Origin: Sacculina carcini
Taxonomy: Eukaryota > Arthropoda > Thecostraca > Sacculinidae
Assembly (NCBI GenBank): GCA_916048095.2
Contig: OU696584.1
Span: forward strand, 8,607,444 to 8,671,443
DNA: 64,000 nucleotides
Direction: 5' to 3'
Shown here: positions 1-12,286 of the stretch, piece after piece
Position numbering within the stretch: the first letter of the stretch is position 1
How the letters are laid out: the number at the start of each line of letters is the position of its first letter
Notes under the pieces: model-generated
Database searches by the model: none
What the model saw: only the letters and a program-made list of their open reading frames with translations
Told to the model about the DNA's origin: nothing
Position numbers and translations under genes: made by a program

Positions 1-189
1 GTGTATGCGTGTATGTGTGTGTGTGTGTGTGTTAGTGTGTGTGTGTATATATACGAGTGTATGTGTGTGTCAGTGTGTTAGTCAGTGTGTCAGTGTGTTA
101 GTGTGTCAGTGTGTCAGTCAGTGTGTTAGTCAGTGTGTGTTAGTGTTAGTGTGTCAGTGTGTTAGTCAGTGTGTTTTAGTGTGTTAGTC

Positions 190-463
190 AGTGGTGGTAC
201 TCACTTGCCGTCCAGTGTGTGTTAGTGTGTTAGTGTTAGTGTGTCAGTGTGTGTTAGTGTTAGTGTGTCAGTGTTAGTAAGTGTGTCAGTCAGTGTGTCA
301 GTCAGTGTGTTAGTTAGTGGTGGTACTCACTTGCCGTCCAGTGTGTGTTAGTGTGTTAGTGTGTCAGTAAGTGTGTCAGTCAGTGTGTTAGTTAGTGGTG
401 GTACTCACTTGCCGTCCAGTGTGAGAGAGGCAATATGTCGCATATAAGCGCCAGTAGCGTATC
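190..463 (-). repeat. Duplicated exon-4 donor segments inside a (TGTCAG)n array
   Basis: The segment holding the last bases of LLGL exon 4 and its GTGAGT donor (original at 549-620) recurs with donors at 199-204, 325-330 and 403-408. The copy at 395-462 carries about 68 bp, including the GCATATAAGCGCCAG region of the exon; the other two carry about 27 bp. They sit in GTCAGTGTGTTA-type microsatellite. Confidence 0.85.
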
Positions 464-564
464 AGTGTGTTAGTCAGTGTGTGTTAGTCAGTGTGTTAGT
501 CAGTGTGTTAGTTAGTGTGTCAGTCAGTGTGTTAGTCAGTGTGTTAGTTAGTGGTGGTACTCAC

Positions 565-716
565 TTGCCGTCCAGTGTGAGAGAGGCAATATGTCGCATA
601 TAAGCGCCAGTAGCGTATCGATCACCGCTAGCAGCAACATTGTTATCACAAGTCGAGTCAAACTCTGCCTGCCACAAGTGCAAACTGTTGTCGTCGCAGT
701 GTGTAATCAAACGACC
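565..716 (-). CDS. LLGL: LLGL coding exon 4, last in window
   Basis: 152 nt, acceptor TGTGTGCAG, donor GTGAGT at 559-564. It encodes [16 protein letters not shown], a WD blade (LHLW), then a Ser/Asp/Asn-rich stretch and IASLTLDGK. The acceptor is the end of a CA/TG microsatellite. Three partial copies of the exon end with its donor lie in the following intron (191-460). Confidence 0.9.
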
Positions 717-2674
717 CTGCACACACACAAACACATCGACACACATACATCGACACATACATACGGACTCTTGTCTTCCTTATAAATTTATGTCAAATGT
801 GCCTGATTACTGTTCATAGTTTCATGTGAAAATTGTAATTGATATTGGTTGGTCAGGGAGCTGTGGCTCAACGTATTGATGCCTCTCACCACTGCTATGT
901 TACTGATGTTTGTTGATGATGATGACAGCAATACATTTGAAATTACAAAAAATTATAAATTACACAAAAACACACGGACACATAGACACACGGGCGCATA
1001 CACACATACACACATACACACACGAACACACACATATGGACACACACACATACATATACATACACGGACACACAAACATACACACACACATGAACATATA
1101 TTATAAACTGGCTTAAATTGGTTGACTTTGTTCAGCTCCAGCATCGTATCAGACCGCAGCAACAACAGAACAACAAAAAGGAAGAGCCAGAAAGAGAGAA
1201 AAAGAGGGAGAGAAAGAGAAAAAAGGCACAGAGAGACAGACAGACAGAGACAGGGAGAAAGAGAGACGGAAAGAAAGAGAGACAGAGACATATAGAGAGA
1301 GAGACAGAAAAGAAAGACAGAGACAGAGAGAGAAACAGATAAGAAAGACAGAGAGGGAGAGAGAAACAGATAAGAAAGACAGAGAGAGCGAGACAGAGAA
1401 ATAAGCCAGTGTGAAGCAACTAGAAGATGCAGAATGAAGATGATGAAGAGAAGGACTGATGAGAAGACAGTTATACCTGATGAGGCAGAAATATGATGTT
1501 TCTCACAGCCGACTCGGAGTTGTCGTGTTGACCGTAGAATTCCACTCCTGGACGACCGTAACTGTTGATATTAACAAGGCCAGCGTCGTGTTGTCGTGTT
1601 GTGTTGTTTTGTGACGATACAAGGATAGAAAGAGAAAGAGAAACAGATGAATGACGGATGAAACACAAACAGACATGTGTCACGTGATAGAGACGGAAAA
1701 ACACGAGTAGAAGCAAATAGCAGTGAAAGAAGAGAGAAATAGGCAAAATAGACGAAAACAGCGATACATCGACAAGAAAGCAGTGATGTGTGGATGTGTG
1801 GATGTGTCATTGGACGGATCCAAATATAAGCTGGAGTTAAGAAAACAGCACGGCAAAACACACACACTAACACAAACACACACACTAACACAAACACACA
1901 CACTAACACAAACACACAAGCAAAACAAGAACTGATACTGTAGAAGACCCTGCGGCTTGATATCACGTGATCTGCATCACATATTACTGTGTAATTATAC
2001 AAAAAACAGTTGACAATCAAAAACCAATGGAATTAAACATCTCCATGAGAAAAGAACTAGGCTTAAGGGGATGCTGCGTAAGCTCAAACAAGTCATCACG
2101 TTCACACATTACATTAAGACATTTATAACGCGCTTTTCACCCAAATCGCATATCTCAAAAGCGCTCACACACATGCACACACTCAAGCACAACAGTCATA
2201 TAAACACAAACACATATACAAACACAAAACAGACAAGCACACATACGCACAAACACATTTACATACGTAAAAACACAAAAATACACTCACACACACACAC
2301 ACACATATTGAATAAGACAACACAGCAGACATACACACAGGCTTATATTAATGATTTGCCTACTTGACTCAAGTCAATTGGTGTTGAATGTTGTAGTTTT
2401 GTTTTGTGGTCTATTGTTATGTACTACGTAATTGCGTAGAAACTTGTATGAGACAGTGCTGACACACACACACACACACACGAATGTGTATGTACATGAC
2501 TTATCGGTCTGTTGTGCGTCCTAATTACGCGTTTGTTTTCAGAAACGTGTGCTAGAGCTTTGTGCATGGTTACGTGCATTTGAGAGCGTATGAATGTACA
2601 TGTGTGTGTGTGTGTGTGTGTGTGTATAGGAATGGGTGAAATTATGGACACACATGCGTAAGGATGTATATCTG

Positions 2675-2705
<31 letters not shown>

Positions 2706-4793
2706 GTGTGTATGTGCGTGTACTTATGTACATATTGCGCATGCTTTAATGTGTTTATCTGTACATGTGCATGTATCTGTACTGTATGTGTTTATATATT
2801 TATTTGTACATGTAAAATGTAAACCCGTCTATGAGCATTAGCTGTTGACGAGTCTTTTTGTCAATTAATGACATGATGTTATCTATTGAAATTATGTATT
2901 TATTTATGACAATACATGGTTAAAATACAAATAATACACATACACACTGGCACAAACACACACTAACACACACAGGCAAATACTGACACATACACACACA
3001 CTGACACATACAGGCAAATACTGACACATACACACACACTCACACAAACACACTGACACACACAGGCAATACTGACACACACACACACACTGACACACAA
3101 ACACACACAGGCACACACACACTGACACTGACACTGACACTGACACACACTGACAAACTGACACTGACACAGGCGAGCCACGCCAGGGTAATGCACTGAG
3201 TCAAAGGATACACGTTGATCTGTCCTGTCTTGGTGCCAATGGCCAGTAAACACAGCGAGTCATCATAAGCCAGCGCCGACGGTCGACTGGGAAACCCATG
3301 CTGCAACGTCTATCAAACAAACAACAACAACAACAACAACAGTAACATTAACAACAACAACAAAGTAACATTAACAACAACAACAAAGTAACATTAACAA
3401 CAACAACAAAGTAACATTAACAACAACAACAAAGTAACATTAACAACAACAACAAAGTAACATTAACAACAACAACAAAGTAACATTAACAACAACAACA
3501 AAGTAACATTAACAACAACAACAAAGTAACATTAACAACAACAACAAAGTAACATTAACAACAACAACAAAGTAAAATTGACAACAACAACAAAGTAACA
3601 TTAACAACAACAACAAAGTAAAATTAACAACAACAACAAAGTAACATTAACAACAACAACAAAGTAACATTAACAACAACAATTGACAACTTTGATTTTT
3701 TCATTAAATTCATCTAATCGATTATTGCTTTATTAGTTTTCTAGCTTTCCTGACTAATGTTACATTTATCTAACTATCTACATCTAGTGGTATCTTCCAG
3801 GGTACATGGGGCCATCACTGCAGGGTGGTAATAGTGCACTTACATTCTTACCCCATGCTACTGGATTTGTCACTGTGATTAATAATTAATAGGAATACTA
3901 ATAATAGACAAAGAAACGTTGGCAAAACATAACCACCACAAATAGACCGGCATAAGGAAATATGTGCCAGGCTGTAAAACTGACCAATCTGGACTGCTAA
4001 ACATACACACACACACACACATACACACATATAAGGAAATTATTCAAGTTGGTAGAAACAATTGTGAAAACATTTCTGGTTGAAAGAGAAATGGTCGAGT
4101 TCAAGTTCTGTTCATGTGATAATTGGATACAACTGGACTTCACGCTTATACTACGCATTACACGTATATGCTCCGTTCACTGAATTCGCTCAGGTTATAG
4201 CTGCCAAGTTGACTCTATTGACATTATATGCCGTGTATCTAGAGGACTCGGTGGTGTAGTGGTAGCACACCCGCCTGACAAGCGGGAGGTCCGTGGTTCG
4301 AATCCCGGTGAAGGAGAATTTCTTTGGGCGAATTCTATAATCCAACAGTCCCTGTCCACCCAGCAGTAAATGATGGTACCAGATATCAGTCATGTGTTGA
4401 GTCATGCATTCTGGGGAGGTGGCCCTCTCTAATGTTCTTGTGGCGTCATAGCGTGGAGAGGGTCGGTTCTGCGGTGGCAGCGAGATGCACGGGACACACC
4501 TGTTTGTGTTCATAAGCTTCGACTTGTTCCCGTGTAGAAGCTGTCACTTGAGGCCTTCAACCTTTAACCTTCAACACGAATGACAGTCTGGTCTAGCGAT
4601 GGAATTACCGTAAGGTCCCGGACATGAATCGGATATTTTAATACAAAATTATTATCCATATTTTCCATGGTGAACTCAATGGTCAGAGCTGTTTCAGTGT
4701 CGAAAAATTCTGCCTGCTAAAGTTGTATCTATCCAAAGAAGAACAAGCTTCATCATAATATGAATTATATCAATGTTAATAAACTACATTGTA

Positions 4794-4824
<31 letters not shown>

Positions 4825-4825
4825 C

Positions 4826-4861
<36 letters not shown>

Positions 4862-5170
4862 TACGTATGTATATATGTATTAACGTATGTATATACGTAT
4901 GTAAGTGAGCATTGCGTCAGTATCGCAATACTCATGGTATTTCCTCCCTCCCCCAAAATCCCTCATCCCTGCTCGCAAGGGGGGAAGATAATACACCATA
5001 TTGGGCATAGACAACAGACAGTAAGTATGCCAGCAATGGCTGCAGTTATTCGTCATACAATGACCTTTCACCTGAGCCCTGCGTGTAATGTTATTATTCA
5101 CAACGACACGTGCTATATGAGAACATGACTCACGCCAACACACACACACACACACATACACACACACACA

Positions 5171-5246
<76 letters not shown>

Positions 5247-6543
5247 GCGTTCGTCCATGACGCTGAATTCAGTACACGTTATTCATGATGTAATTGACTC
5301 TTTTGACTCTTGCATTGTGTATATTTGATCGACACACACACACACACACACTGACACACAAACAAACATACATACATGTGTGAGTGTGTGTCCACAAATC
5401 AGACCACCTATCGTGGCTCGCCTCACAAATAAAAGTGACATGATCAACTGGCACGACCATATAACACGCGCCCATCACCGTGTGTATGTGTATGTGTATG
5501 TATGTGTGTGTGTATGTGTGTGTGTGTGTGTGTTTGGATGAGGTCAAACAATGGCTCCATTGTAAAGTCGGCGAAACAGTGATAGAAAGGACAATGAAAG
5601 ACCCACCAGAGCAGACAAACAGGCAAACACACACACACACACACACACTGATACACAGATACACACACCGATATACACACACACACACACACTGATACAC
5701 ACTGACACACTGACACACGCACACACTGATACACACCGATATACACACTGATACACACACACACACTGACACACACCGATACACACACACACATATATGC
5801 ACACACACTGATACACACTGACACACACTGATACACACACACACACACACACACTGATACACGCACGCACACACTGATACACACTGACACACTGTCACTC
5901 ATGACGGCAATCATAATGAGACGTGACAACAAGACACAGTGGTAATAGAACGAGATAGAGACAGAGTGTGGGAGAAAGAAAGAGCAGGTAGAATAACACA
6001 ACCAACATCAAGATATGAGTGGCAATAATGAATGTAAAATAAAGCACATACCGCTGACCAACACAAAACCAACACATACAACTATGAAAATAAACAGCTT
6101 ATTAAACCTCACTTCAATACTCGCATTTAAAATATATGTAGTAAAATATAACCAATATAACCAATACCCAATATCTCTTCTCCCTCTAGCGCAGTGGTTC
6201 TTAAGCTGTGTGTGGGCAATTCCCCTGTCTGGTGGGGAATGGAAGAGTTGCCAAGTTGGAAGCTAAAGGTCGGACAGAACAGGACAACTATATGTGTGTT
6301 TTTATTAATTAAAATTAGTTTATTTTTGTTTCTAATGACCTCTAATGACATTTACTTTGATGTAACAACTGGATTTATTGAATTTATCAGCGCTGTGTTG
6401 TGTGGAAAATGAAGATGAGATTGCTCATTAAGAATAATGGGGAATCAGTGAGAGAAAAGGTCAAGAACCACTGATGTAGCGCATACACCACCAAACAGTT
6501 ATGTACACAGTGTGTGTGTGTGGGTGTGGGTGTTTGTGTGTGT

Positions 6544-6587
<44 letters not shown>

Positions 6588-6909
6588 CAGTGTGTGTTTG
6601 CGTACACCAGAGATAAACCAGCGTTGCCAACAAGCAGTTGATTATAATTTAGCGAAATTATTAGCTGAACTGAACCCGCACACTGAATTACCGCAACACA
6701 CACACACACACTATTATTAACTCAACGTATTCTGATTACACCGTTGCACGCGCGCGCGTGTACGTACGTGAGTGTGTGAATTTGCACAATTGATGGTGCC
6801 AAAGGTCACGCTCACACACACACACACTGATACACACACGCAGGTGCGCATAAAGAAACACACACACACACACACACACACTGATACACACACGCAGGTG
6901 CGCATAAAG

Positions 6910-6964
<55 letters not shown>

Positions 6965-9841
6965 TACAAGTATACAGACATTGTATTCATACACATACAA
7001 TATTGGCTACAGGCGGCAAAATGTACGTAAACGTAGACATACAACCAGCTACACGCACACACCACAACAACATATGCACAGGCAACAAACATGTGTGTGT
7101 GCGCGTTTGTGCGTGTGTTTGTGTAGTGACTGTTTTATCATTCCACATCACTACAATGACTGATAACACACACACACACTGACAGTGACACACACACACA
7201 CACACTGACACTGACACACACACACACACATACACACACACTGACACACACACACGTACACAGACACTGACACACACATACACGTACACAGACACTGACA
7301 CACACACACTGACACTGACACACACACATACACTGACAGACACTGACACTGACACACACACGCGTACACACACACACGTACACACACACTGACACTGACA
7401 CACACTGATACTGACACACACACTGACACACACACTGACACTGACACACACACACACTGACACACTGACACTGACACACACACACACACTGACACACACA
7501 CACACGTATACAGACATTGACACACACACGTACACACACTGACACTGACACACACACACACGCGTACACACTGACACTGACACATCACAACGCCGCGTAA
7601 AAGGCACATATCGCTCAATGTCTGCTAACATATCAGAAGCGTGAAAATTTCGCACACACACATACACAGAGAGAGAGAGAGAGGGGTGAAACACACGGGG
7701 GTAGTCAAACATACACCGCTGACACACACCGGCACACAGTCCTAACTAAGCTAGTCAACGATTGACACAACTCACACTGCAACCCGAACAACAACCACTG
7801 ACAACTACAACACAATACACTCCTACAAAGACACCCACCAGACATACACAAGTCAGACACCAACACACTATCACACGCGAAAACAAGGTGCATCTGGCCA
7901 GGTTGAGATGCGGTCATCATCCTGCCCTTCTGTCATATCAGAAAAGGTTGAATGACTCAATCATTGATTGCAACTGTCCAGATTGTCATTCAGCATCACA
8001 CACACACACATCATGGAACACTGTATACATCACACACAGTCAACTCAGACGCCAACACAACATCAACTCCACCACAAACACGAGGTGCAATAACCCGGTC
8101 GCAGTGCCGTGTCTTTCCTCAGCAGCTCAGGAGGTTGCTCGGCCAGACAACAACCCACTGAATATTGATCTCAGAGGCAGGCATAACCACTCTCAACTCT
8201 GAATTATGTATGTGTATATGCATGTGTGTGTTCATATGGTAAAATAACGGATGAGAAGATGAGAAGAAACGGAGGAGAATGTGGAGAACACGCACGATGA
8301 GAAGTAATAGATCATAATCTTTTCCACGCGATAACTATTATGCCAAATATTTTCCATCGCCACTCATAGTAGCAACGTTTATGATGAATAATGTATCTGA
8401 CACAATATGTATAAAATAGGTTCCTAATTAGAATTCATGAACTTTGCCGTGTTATAGTGGGAAACAATTGGTACAAGTCGGGGTTTCGGTCGTATTATTG
8501 CGGTCATCTCATACAACACAGTGATTGTCAGTCGGTGCGCATGACATCTTTTCAGGCTGCCGCCAAAATTCAGGAGAAAAATTGCATATTTTTATTATAA
8601 TACCATTTTTGTAATAGCAGGATCAGTTTAATATTTGCATATCTATGTATAAGGTGTTGTTACACCCATGCAAATGTCGAAATGAAATATATATATACTA
8701 AAAACAACGGAGATATTAGATATGTATTTTCTTATAAGGGTGCCGGAAACTTTTGAAAAGCTTGTCAAGGGTGCTGCAAACTAGAAAAAGTTGGGAACCA
8801 CTGATATATCCGGTCTGTCATGCAACATCCTAGCTGCAATAACCTATCACACACACACACACTCTCTCTCACACAAATGCACGCAAACAGAACCTGGCCA
8901 ATACACATCCGTTCATCTCAATACAGCCTCCATTCTACGTACACTAGAAATCACACACACACACACACACGCGCGGCTGGGTGCATGTCACCACCGACAC
9001 ACACAGAGCACGTGCAAGTGTGCACGCACCAAGGTCACACCTACACCCACACCCACACATACACACACACCTGGCGTGATCCCTGCAGCAACACAGCAAA
9101 ACACGAGTTCACCTGTGCCAGTGTGTGTGTGGGTGTGTGTGTATGTGTGGGTGTGTGTGTATGTGTGTGTATGTGTGTGGGTGTGTATGTGTGTGTGTTG
9201 GAATATGTGGGCATGCGTTTACGAGCCAGCATGGCAGTATGTATTCAACATAAACCGGTGTCATACACACACACACACACGAGTTACAACACACAAGTTC
9301 ATCTGTTATGTGGTTGTCATGGCAACACTCATGTTAGCTGGCAGTAAACATGTGACCAGCCAGACAGAGCATGTTAACACAGCATGACTCCATGGATAAT
9401 ATGAAAGTATGGAAGTTTAAGAGTCCATATGATATTTGAGGCAGCTGAAAGTGTTCATTCATCCCTTCAAATATATGTGTGTGTGTGTGTGTTTGTTGAT
9501 GATCAAGATGCATGGAGATTGCAGTCAAGTGTAATTTATATAACATTCACACTGTCCTCCCTTGTTTATTGATTTTCATATTGATGAAATAGAACAAGAC
9601 ATTTTTCCCGGACTTCTTCTTATTTCCAGTGTCCATGATAATCACAATACTCTCACTAGAAATCCTGCTAGCTAAACTGTTGGTGAAAGAACGGAGCACA
9701 TAATGAGAGAGAAACTTCAATCCATCTCTCCCCAGAAGCCAACACTGCTATCAAGAAACAAAATATATAGCACATAAATGCATTACTACCTGATCAATAC
9801 GCACAACGCCGTACAAGCACACTGACACACACACACAAACG

Positions 9842-9881
<40 letters not shown>

Positions 9882-9967
9882 CAAACATACACAAACACAC
9901 GCACAAACACAAACACACGCACAAACACAAACACACACACGTACAAACACACACACACACACACGCA

Positions 9968-10043
<76 letters not shown>

Positions 10044-11027
10044 CATCCTGCCGAATACATCTCCAGTAGATACCGTCACATGCAGGCGTCATCGGCAACG
10101 AAATAGCCGTCAACGCAGCAAAGAAGGCCTGTCATTCTGCAGACAATTTCTCGGAAACTCTCTCGTGGGAAGACCTCAGTGACGCCGTAGCACATTTCAT
10201 CAACACAGAGTGGCGGCAACACCTGCAGCAACTGCTCTCACAAGATTCATCGACGACACAGCGTGTTATCAACTCCATTCGGCAGCTCACCAAATGCACT
10301 AATCGGCATCTCGATGTATCACTCTTCCGACTCCGATCTGGACATACCAAACTCAACCAGCATATGACGAGTCTCAAGCTCATCACGAATGCAGCATGCC
10401 CGCACTGCGCAGAAGACGAGACTGTCGATCACGTACTTCTTCAGTGCTGCAAGTACGCTTCAGTGTTGCAAGACAGCCGGCAGCTGCTCATGACCAAACT
10501 TCGAAGACGTGGTATACAAAATATCACCACTCCAATTCTGCTTGGTGGCACCAATATGAGCCCTGGCATGCATCTCTTCGTGCGACGACATGTGTGCATT
10601 TTTCTTCAAGAAACTGGTCTGATCAACCGCATCTGATACATTCTCCATAGAATACTCAAAGGCCGATCGATTTCCGAGTGAAAATCGTGTTGCCTTCATC
10701 AAGAAACAACAACAACACACACACACACATACAGAAACAAACATACACACACACTCAAACACGCGAACACAAACGCAAACACACACACACACACACACAA
10801 GCACACATACATACACAAACACATAAACACACACATACGCACACACATACGCACACACACAAACAAAAATACACAGACACAAACACACTCAAACACACAT
10901 ACACAGCGGTGACAGCGAGCTGCACGGGACACACCTGTGTGTGTTCATAAGCTTCGACTTATTCCCGTGTAGCAGCTGTCACTTGGGCATTTAACCTTTT
11001 TAACCATACACAGAAACAAACGCAAAT

Positions 11028-11058
<31 letters not shown>

Positions 11059-11595
11059 AACACACATAAGCATTCACTGATGAAAGAAACATGAGCTATG
11101 AAGATTGAGTGCAAAAACAGACACGCTCCAAGACAGTGTGTACGAGAGTAAACAAAACCAACCAACACAACCAAACCAACCAACAAAAAACAAACCAACC
11201 AACACAAACAAACAACTTCACTCTTATCAACTCTATCAACGCTGAAAATGCCAGGAAAAAAACTCGACGACAAAAAAAATCAATCAGGAAAAATACAATG
11301 TTTTGACTCGAACATACATTTGAGAATAAACTCAGCCAGACACAATTGAACAAATAATGATATATCATGTAGCCAAAACGCCATGAGCTGTCGAGCTTGA
11401 CATACAGTCAAGAAACACCACACCACTTCAAACACACAGACACACACACACACACACACATACAAACAGGTTCCTGAAGAGATGTTCATGACTTCGATGA
11501 CGATTAACTCTATGGTCGCCAAGTTAACATAAGAGAGATACGGCCTAGAGGAACAGCTATGAACAGCGCAATTGTATGTGTGTGTGTGTGTGTGT

Positions 11596-11634
<39 letters not shown>

Positions 11635-12143
11635 TGTGTGTGCACAGCAGATCAGAGACAAGTCACTATGAACACAGAGATGTGAAGTAGCAGAGGAAAA
11701 TGGCACGTGGGGAAGGGCGGGTGGGTTCTCGGTAAGGAAACTCCTCCATTAAACCTTACACCTCACTTCCCCACGCACACAAACAATTACCAAGAATCAC
11801 ACGTACACATTTAATTGTGCGACTCACTCACTCACCAAACATCGACGACTTACAATGAACAAAAAACTATTTTCATCAAGACAACAAGTAAACAAATCAT
11901 TAATTAAACAAAATATTAAAAATAAGAGTAAAAAATGTAAAAATACCACATTTCATCATGGTTCATTTTAATTAATTCAGATATACAGCGAAAACTGATG
12001 CTTGTACGCCAGTTTTCAACACAATTCAATAATACATAATTGACACGCAACTGACAACTGACAAATGACTATTTCAAGGACAACAAACACAGAAAAAAAC
12101 ACCATCTGTCAAAAACCAACACCACACCAAGCTACACACTAAC

Positions 12144-12186
<43 letters not shown>

Positions 12187-12286
12187 TGTGTGTACTTACC
12201 GGAGAGTAATTGAACAGGTGTTTTTGGCGTTCAAGTCGCTCGACAGACACCTGATGATGCTGCTTATTCCATATGAATCGCAACAT
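565..12286 (-). CDS. LLGL: LLGL (lethal giant larvae) gene, 5' part, four joined exons
   Basis: Partial WD40-repeat polarity protein. Joining 12200-12286, 3212-3309, 1477-1561 and 565-716 on the minus strand gives one open frame with GT/AG borders and consistent phase (0, +2, 0, +2). The product starts MLRFIWNK, passes through [26 protein letters not shown] and [12 protein letters not shown], and ends at [15 protein letters not shown]. This is the order found at the N-terminus of Lgl/LLGL; tomosyn (STXBP5) is the nearest alternative, but the PGVEFYGQH step fits Lgl better. LLGL family proteins act at the basolateral cortex with aPKC/Par6 and Scribble/Dlg and bind syntaxins. Only the first of the two beta-propellers is begun here; the other exons lie beyond position 1. 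Intron 1 is 8.9 kb and full of transposon pieces. Family assignment is firm; the LLGL1/2 subtype cannot be told. Confidence 0.9.
1477..1561 (-). CDS. LLGL: LLGL coding exon 3
   Basis: 85 nt, acceptor ATCAACAG, donor GTATAA. The first base completes the tyrosine codon begun in exon 2, giving [16 protein letters not shown], then [11 protein letters not shown]. This is the Lgl segment between blades one and two. Exact phase agreement with both neighbours supports both borders. Confidence 0.9.
2938..3165. repeat. (CA)n / CACTGACA compound microsatellite
   Basis: CACACACACTGACA-type repeats right after LLGL exon 2 on the transcript strand, where they read (UG)n with CAGUGU interruptions. Open frames of V/C/S codons across it are artefacts. 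Related tracts occur at 700-1090, 1855-1925 and 2150-2330. Confidence 0.9.
3212..3309 (-). CDS. LLGL: LLGL coding exon 2 (first WD40 blade)
   Basis: 98 nt, acceptor TTTGATAG, donor GTATCC, ending two bases into a codon. It encodes [17 protein letters not shown] and then [13 protein letters not shown], the hallmark start of the Lgl WD40 propeller. A 23-bp AAC-rich minisatellite lies just upstream in the transcript and forms the region before the acceptor. Confidence 0.92.
3312..3690. repeat. 23-bp minisatellite beside LLGL exon 2
   Basis: About 16 near-identical copies of AACAACAACAACAAAGTAACATT, with sporadic C-to-A changes. In the LLGL transcript this is a long U/G-rich tract ending about 25 nt before the exon 2 acceptor. 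No coding capacity. Confidence 0.92.
3795..3896 (+). repeat. 3' end of a dispersed (retro)element, copy 1
   Basis: The block GGTACATGGGGCC...GGGTGGTAATAGTGCAC...GCTACTGGATTTG...TTAATAATTAATA recurs at 44386-44455 (plus) and inverted at 37556-37645. There it ends in an (ATT)n tract. A shared end with an ATT-type tail suggests the 3' end of a non-LTR element; no protein part is seen. Confidence 0.5.
4240..4580 (+). repeat. tRNA-derived SINE, full-length copy
   Basis: The head (about 4244-4314) is tRNA-like: A-box-like TGGTGTAGTGGTAGCAC, a perfect five-pair anticodon stem CCCGC/GCGGG around loop CTGACAA (anticodon GAC as read), and a consensus B-box GGTTCGAATCC. The T stem and acceptor stem do not pair well, so it is not a working tRNA. 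A unique body and a TTTAACC-rich tail follow. Two other pieces are present: 58945-59218 (minus, head lost) and 10905-11003 (3' end). The anticodon arm resembles tRNA-Asp as much as tRNA-Val, so the parent tRNA is open. It sits in LLGL intron 1. Confidence 0.8.
5135..5245. repeat. (CA)n microsatellite
   Basis: Long, nearly pure CA tract with a few ATACA interruptions. A matching (TG)n tract lies at 4798-4860. Other long CA/TG tracts in LLGL intron 1 are at 5335-5350, 5490-5532, 5628-5893, 6512-6598, 6812-6962, 7160-7590 and 9117-9200. Their cysteine/valine or threonine/histidine open frames are not genes. Confidence 0.95.
6192..6473 (+). mobile_element. hAT-type MITE family 1, copy a
   Basis: 282 bp with terminal inverted repeats CAGTGGTTCTTAA / TCAAGAACCACTG. 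The flanking 8-mers CTCTAGCG and ATGTAGCG agree at 6 of 8 positions, as expected of an aged hAT target-site duplication. The interior has no coding frame. Related copies: 46490-46733, 48244-48520, 50531-50806, 51409-51683, and a fragment at 59220-59345. Confidence 0.85.
7870..8202 (+). pseudogene. Non-LTR retrotransposon C-terminal fragment
   Basis: The plus frame reads [18 protein letters not shown], then a CNCPDCH cluster and a Trp. This is the short post-RNase H / zinc-knuckle end of arthropod- and mollusc-type non-LTR polymerases (LARLRxGHxP...CPxC). No upstream reverse transcriptase is present and CA repeats flank it. It is a dead, 5'-truncated copy in LLGL intron 1. Confidence 0.55.
8520..8803 (-). 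mobile_element. Decayed hAT-like element, one end
   Basis: Ends AAAAGTTGGGAACCACTG, the inverted form of a CAGTGGTTCCCAAC hAT terminus, followed inward by a GGGTGCTGCAAAC motif seen in hAT ends. The opposite terminus is not clear. Position 41909 starts a similar end (CAGTGTTTCTCAACC). Confidence 0.45.
9826..10040. repeat. (CA)n / AAACACACGCAC microsatellite
   Basis: Compound CA repeat directly before the retrotransposon fragment at 10043. It probably marks the 5' truncation border. Confidence 0.9.
10043..10715 (+). pseudogene. Non-LTR retrotransposon 3' end: RNase H tail plus zinc knuckle
   Basis: One plus-strand frame runs from RIHLQ, stop, [14 protein letters not shown] (the conserved end of RNase H, W-x-PSHxGxxGNExAD) to [15 protein letters not shown] and [17 protein letters not shown] (zinc-knuckle end), finishing at the TGA at 10634. 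The Trp expected before IPSH is a TAG stop at 10067-10069. A short 3' tail ends in (AAC)n at about 10705. Upstream domains are missing, so this is an inactive 5'-truncated copy. Confidence 0.8.
10905..11003 (+). repeat. SINE 3' fragment
   Basis: Matches the last 100 bp of the SINE at 4240-4580: GGTGACAGCGAGCTGCACGG, CATAAGCTTCGACTT, CCCGTGTAGCAGCTGTCACTT, ending TTTTTAACC. A CA tract precedes it. Confidence 0.75.
11575..11645. repeat. (TG)n microsatellite
   Basis: TG dinucleotide tract on the plus strand. The rest of 11003-12199 is AT-rich LLGL intron 1 sequence with CA tracts near 11030-11070 and 11436-11465, and I see no gene there. Confidence 0.9.
12200..12286 (-). CDS. LLGL: LLGL coding exon 1 (start codon)
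   Basis: 29 codons from ATG at 12286 to a GTAAGT donor at 12194-12199, phase 0. It reads [12 protein letters not shown] and then an [14 protein letters not shown] segment, which matches the Lgl N-terminal pattern (M-x-K/R-F-I ... QK-x-LF-x-Y) that leads into the HGFP motif. A CA/TG microsatellite follows the donor at once. The upstream frame stays open for at least ten codons, but this is the first ATG of the family type. Confidence 0.85.

Noticed and set aside
4244..4316. A functional tRNA gene
   Set aside because: T and acceptor stems do not pair and the sequence continues into a repeated SINE body.
6717..7727. Long frames of V/C/S or T/H codons (up to 246 codons) across CA/TG repeats
   Set aside because: Pure consequence of dinucleotide repeats; no complex sequence, splice borders or start context. 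The same applies to similar frames throughout the window.
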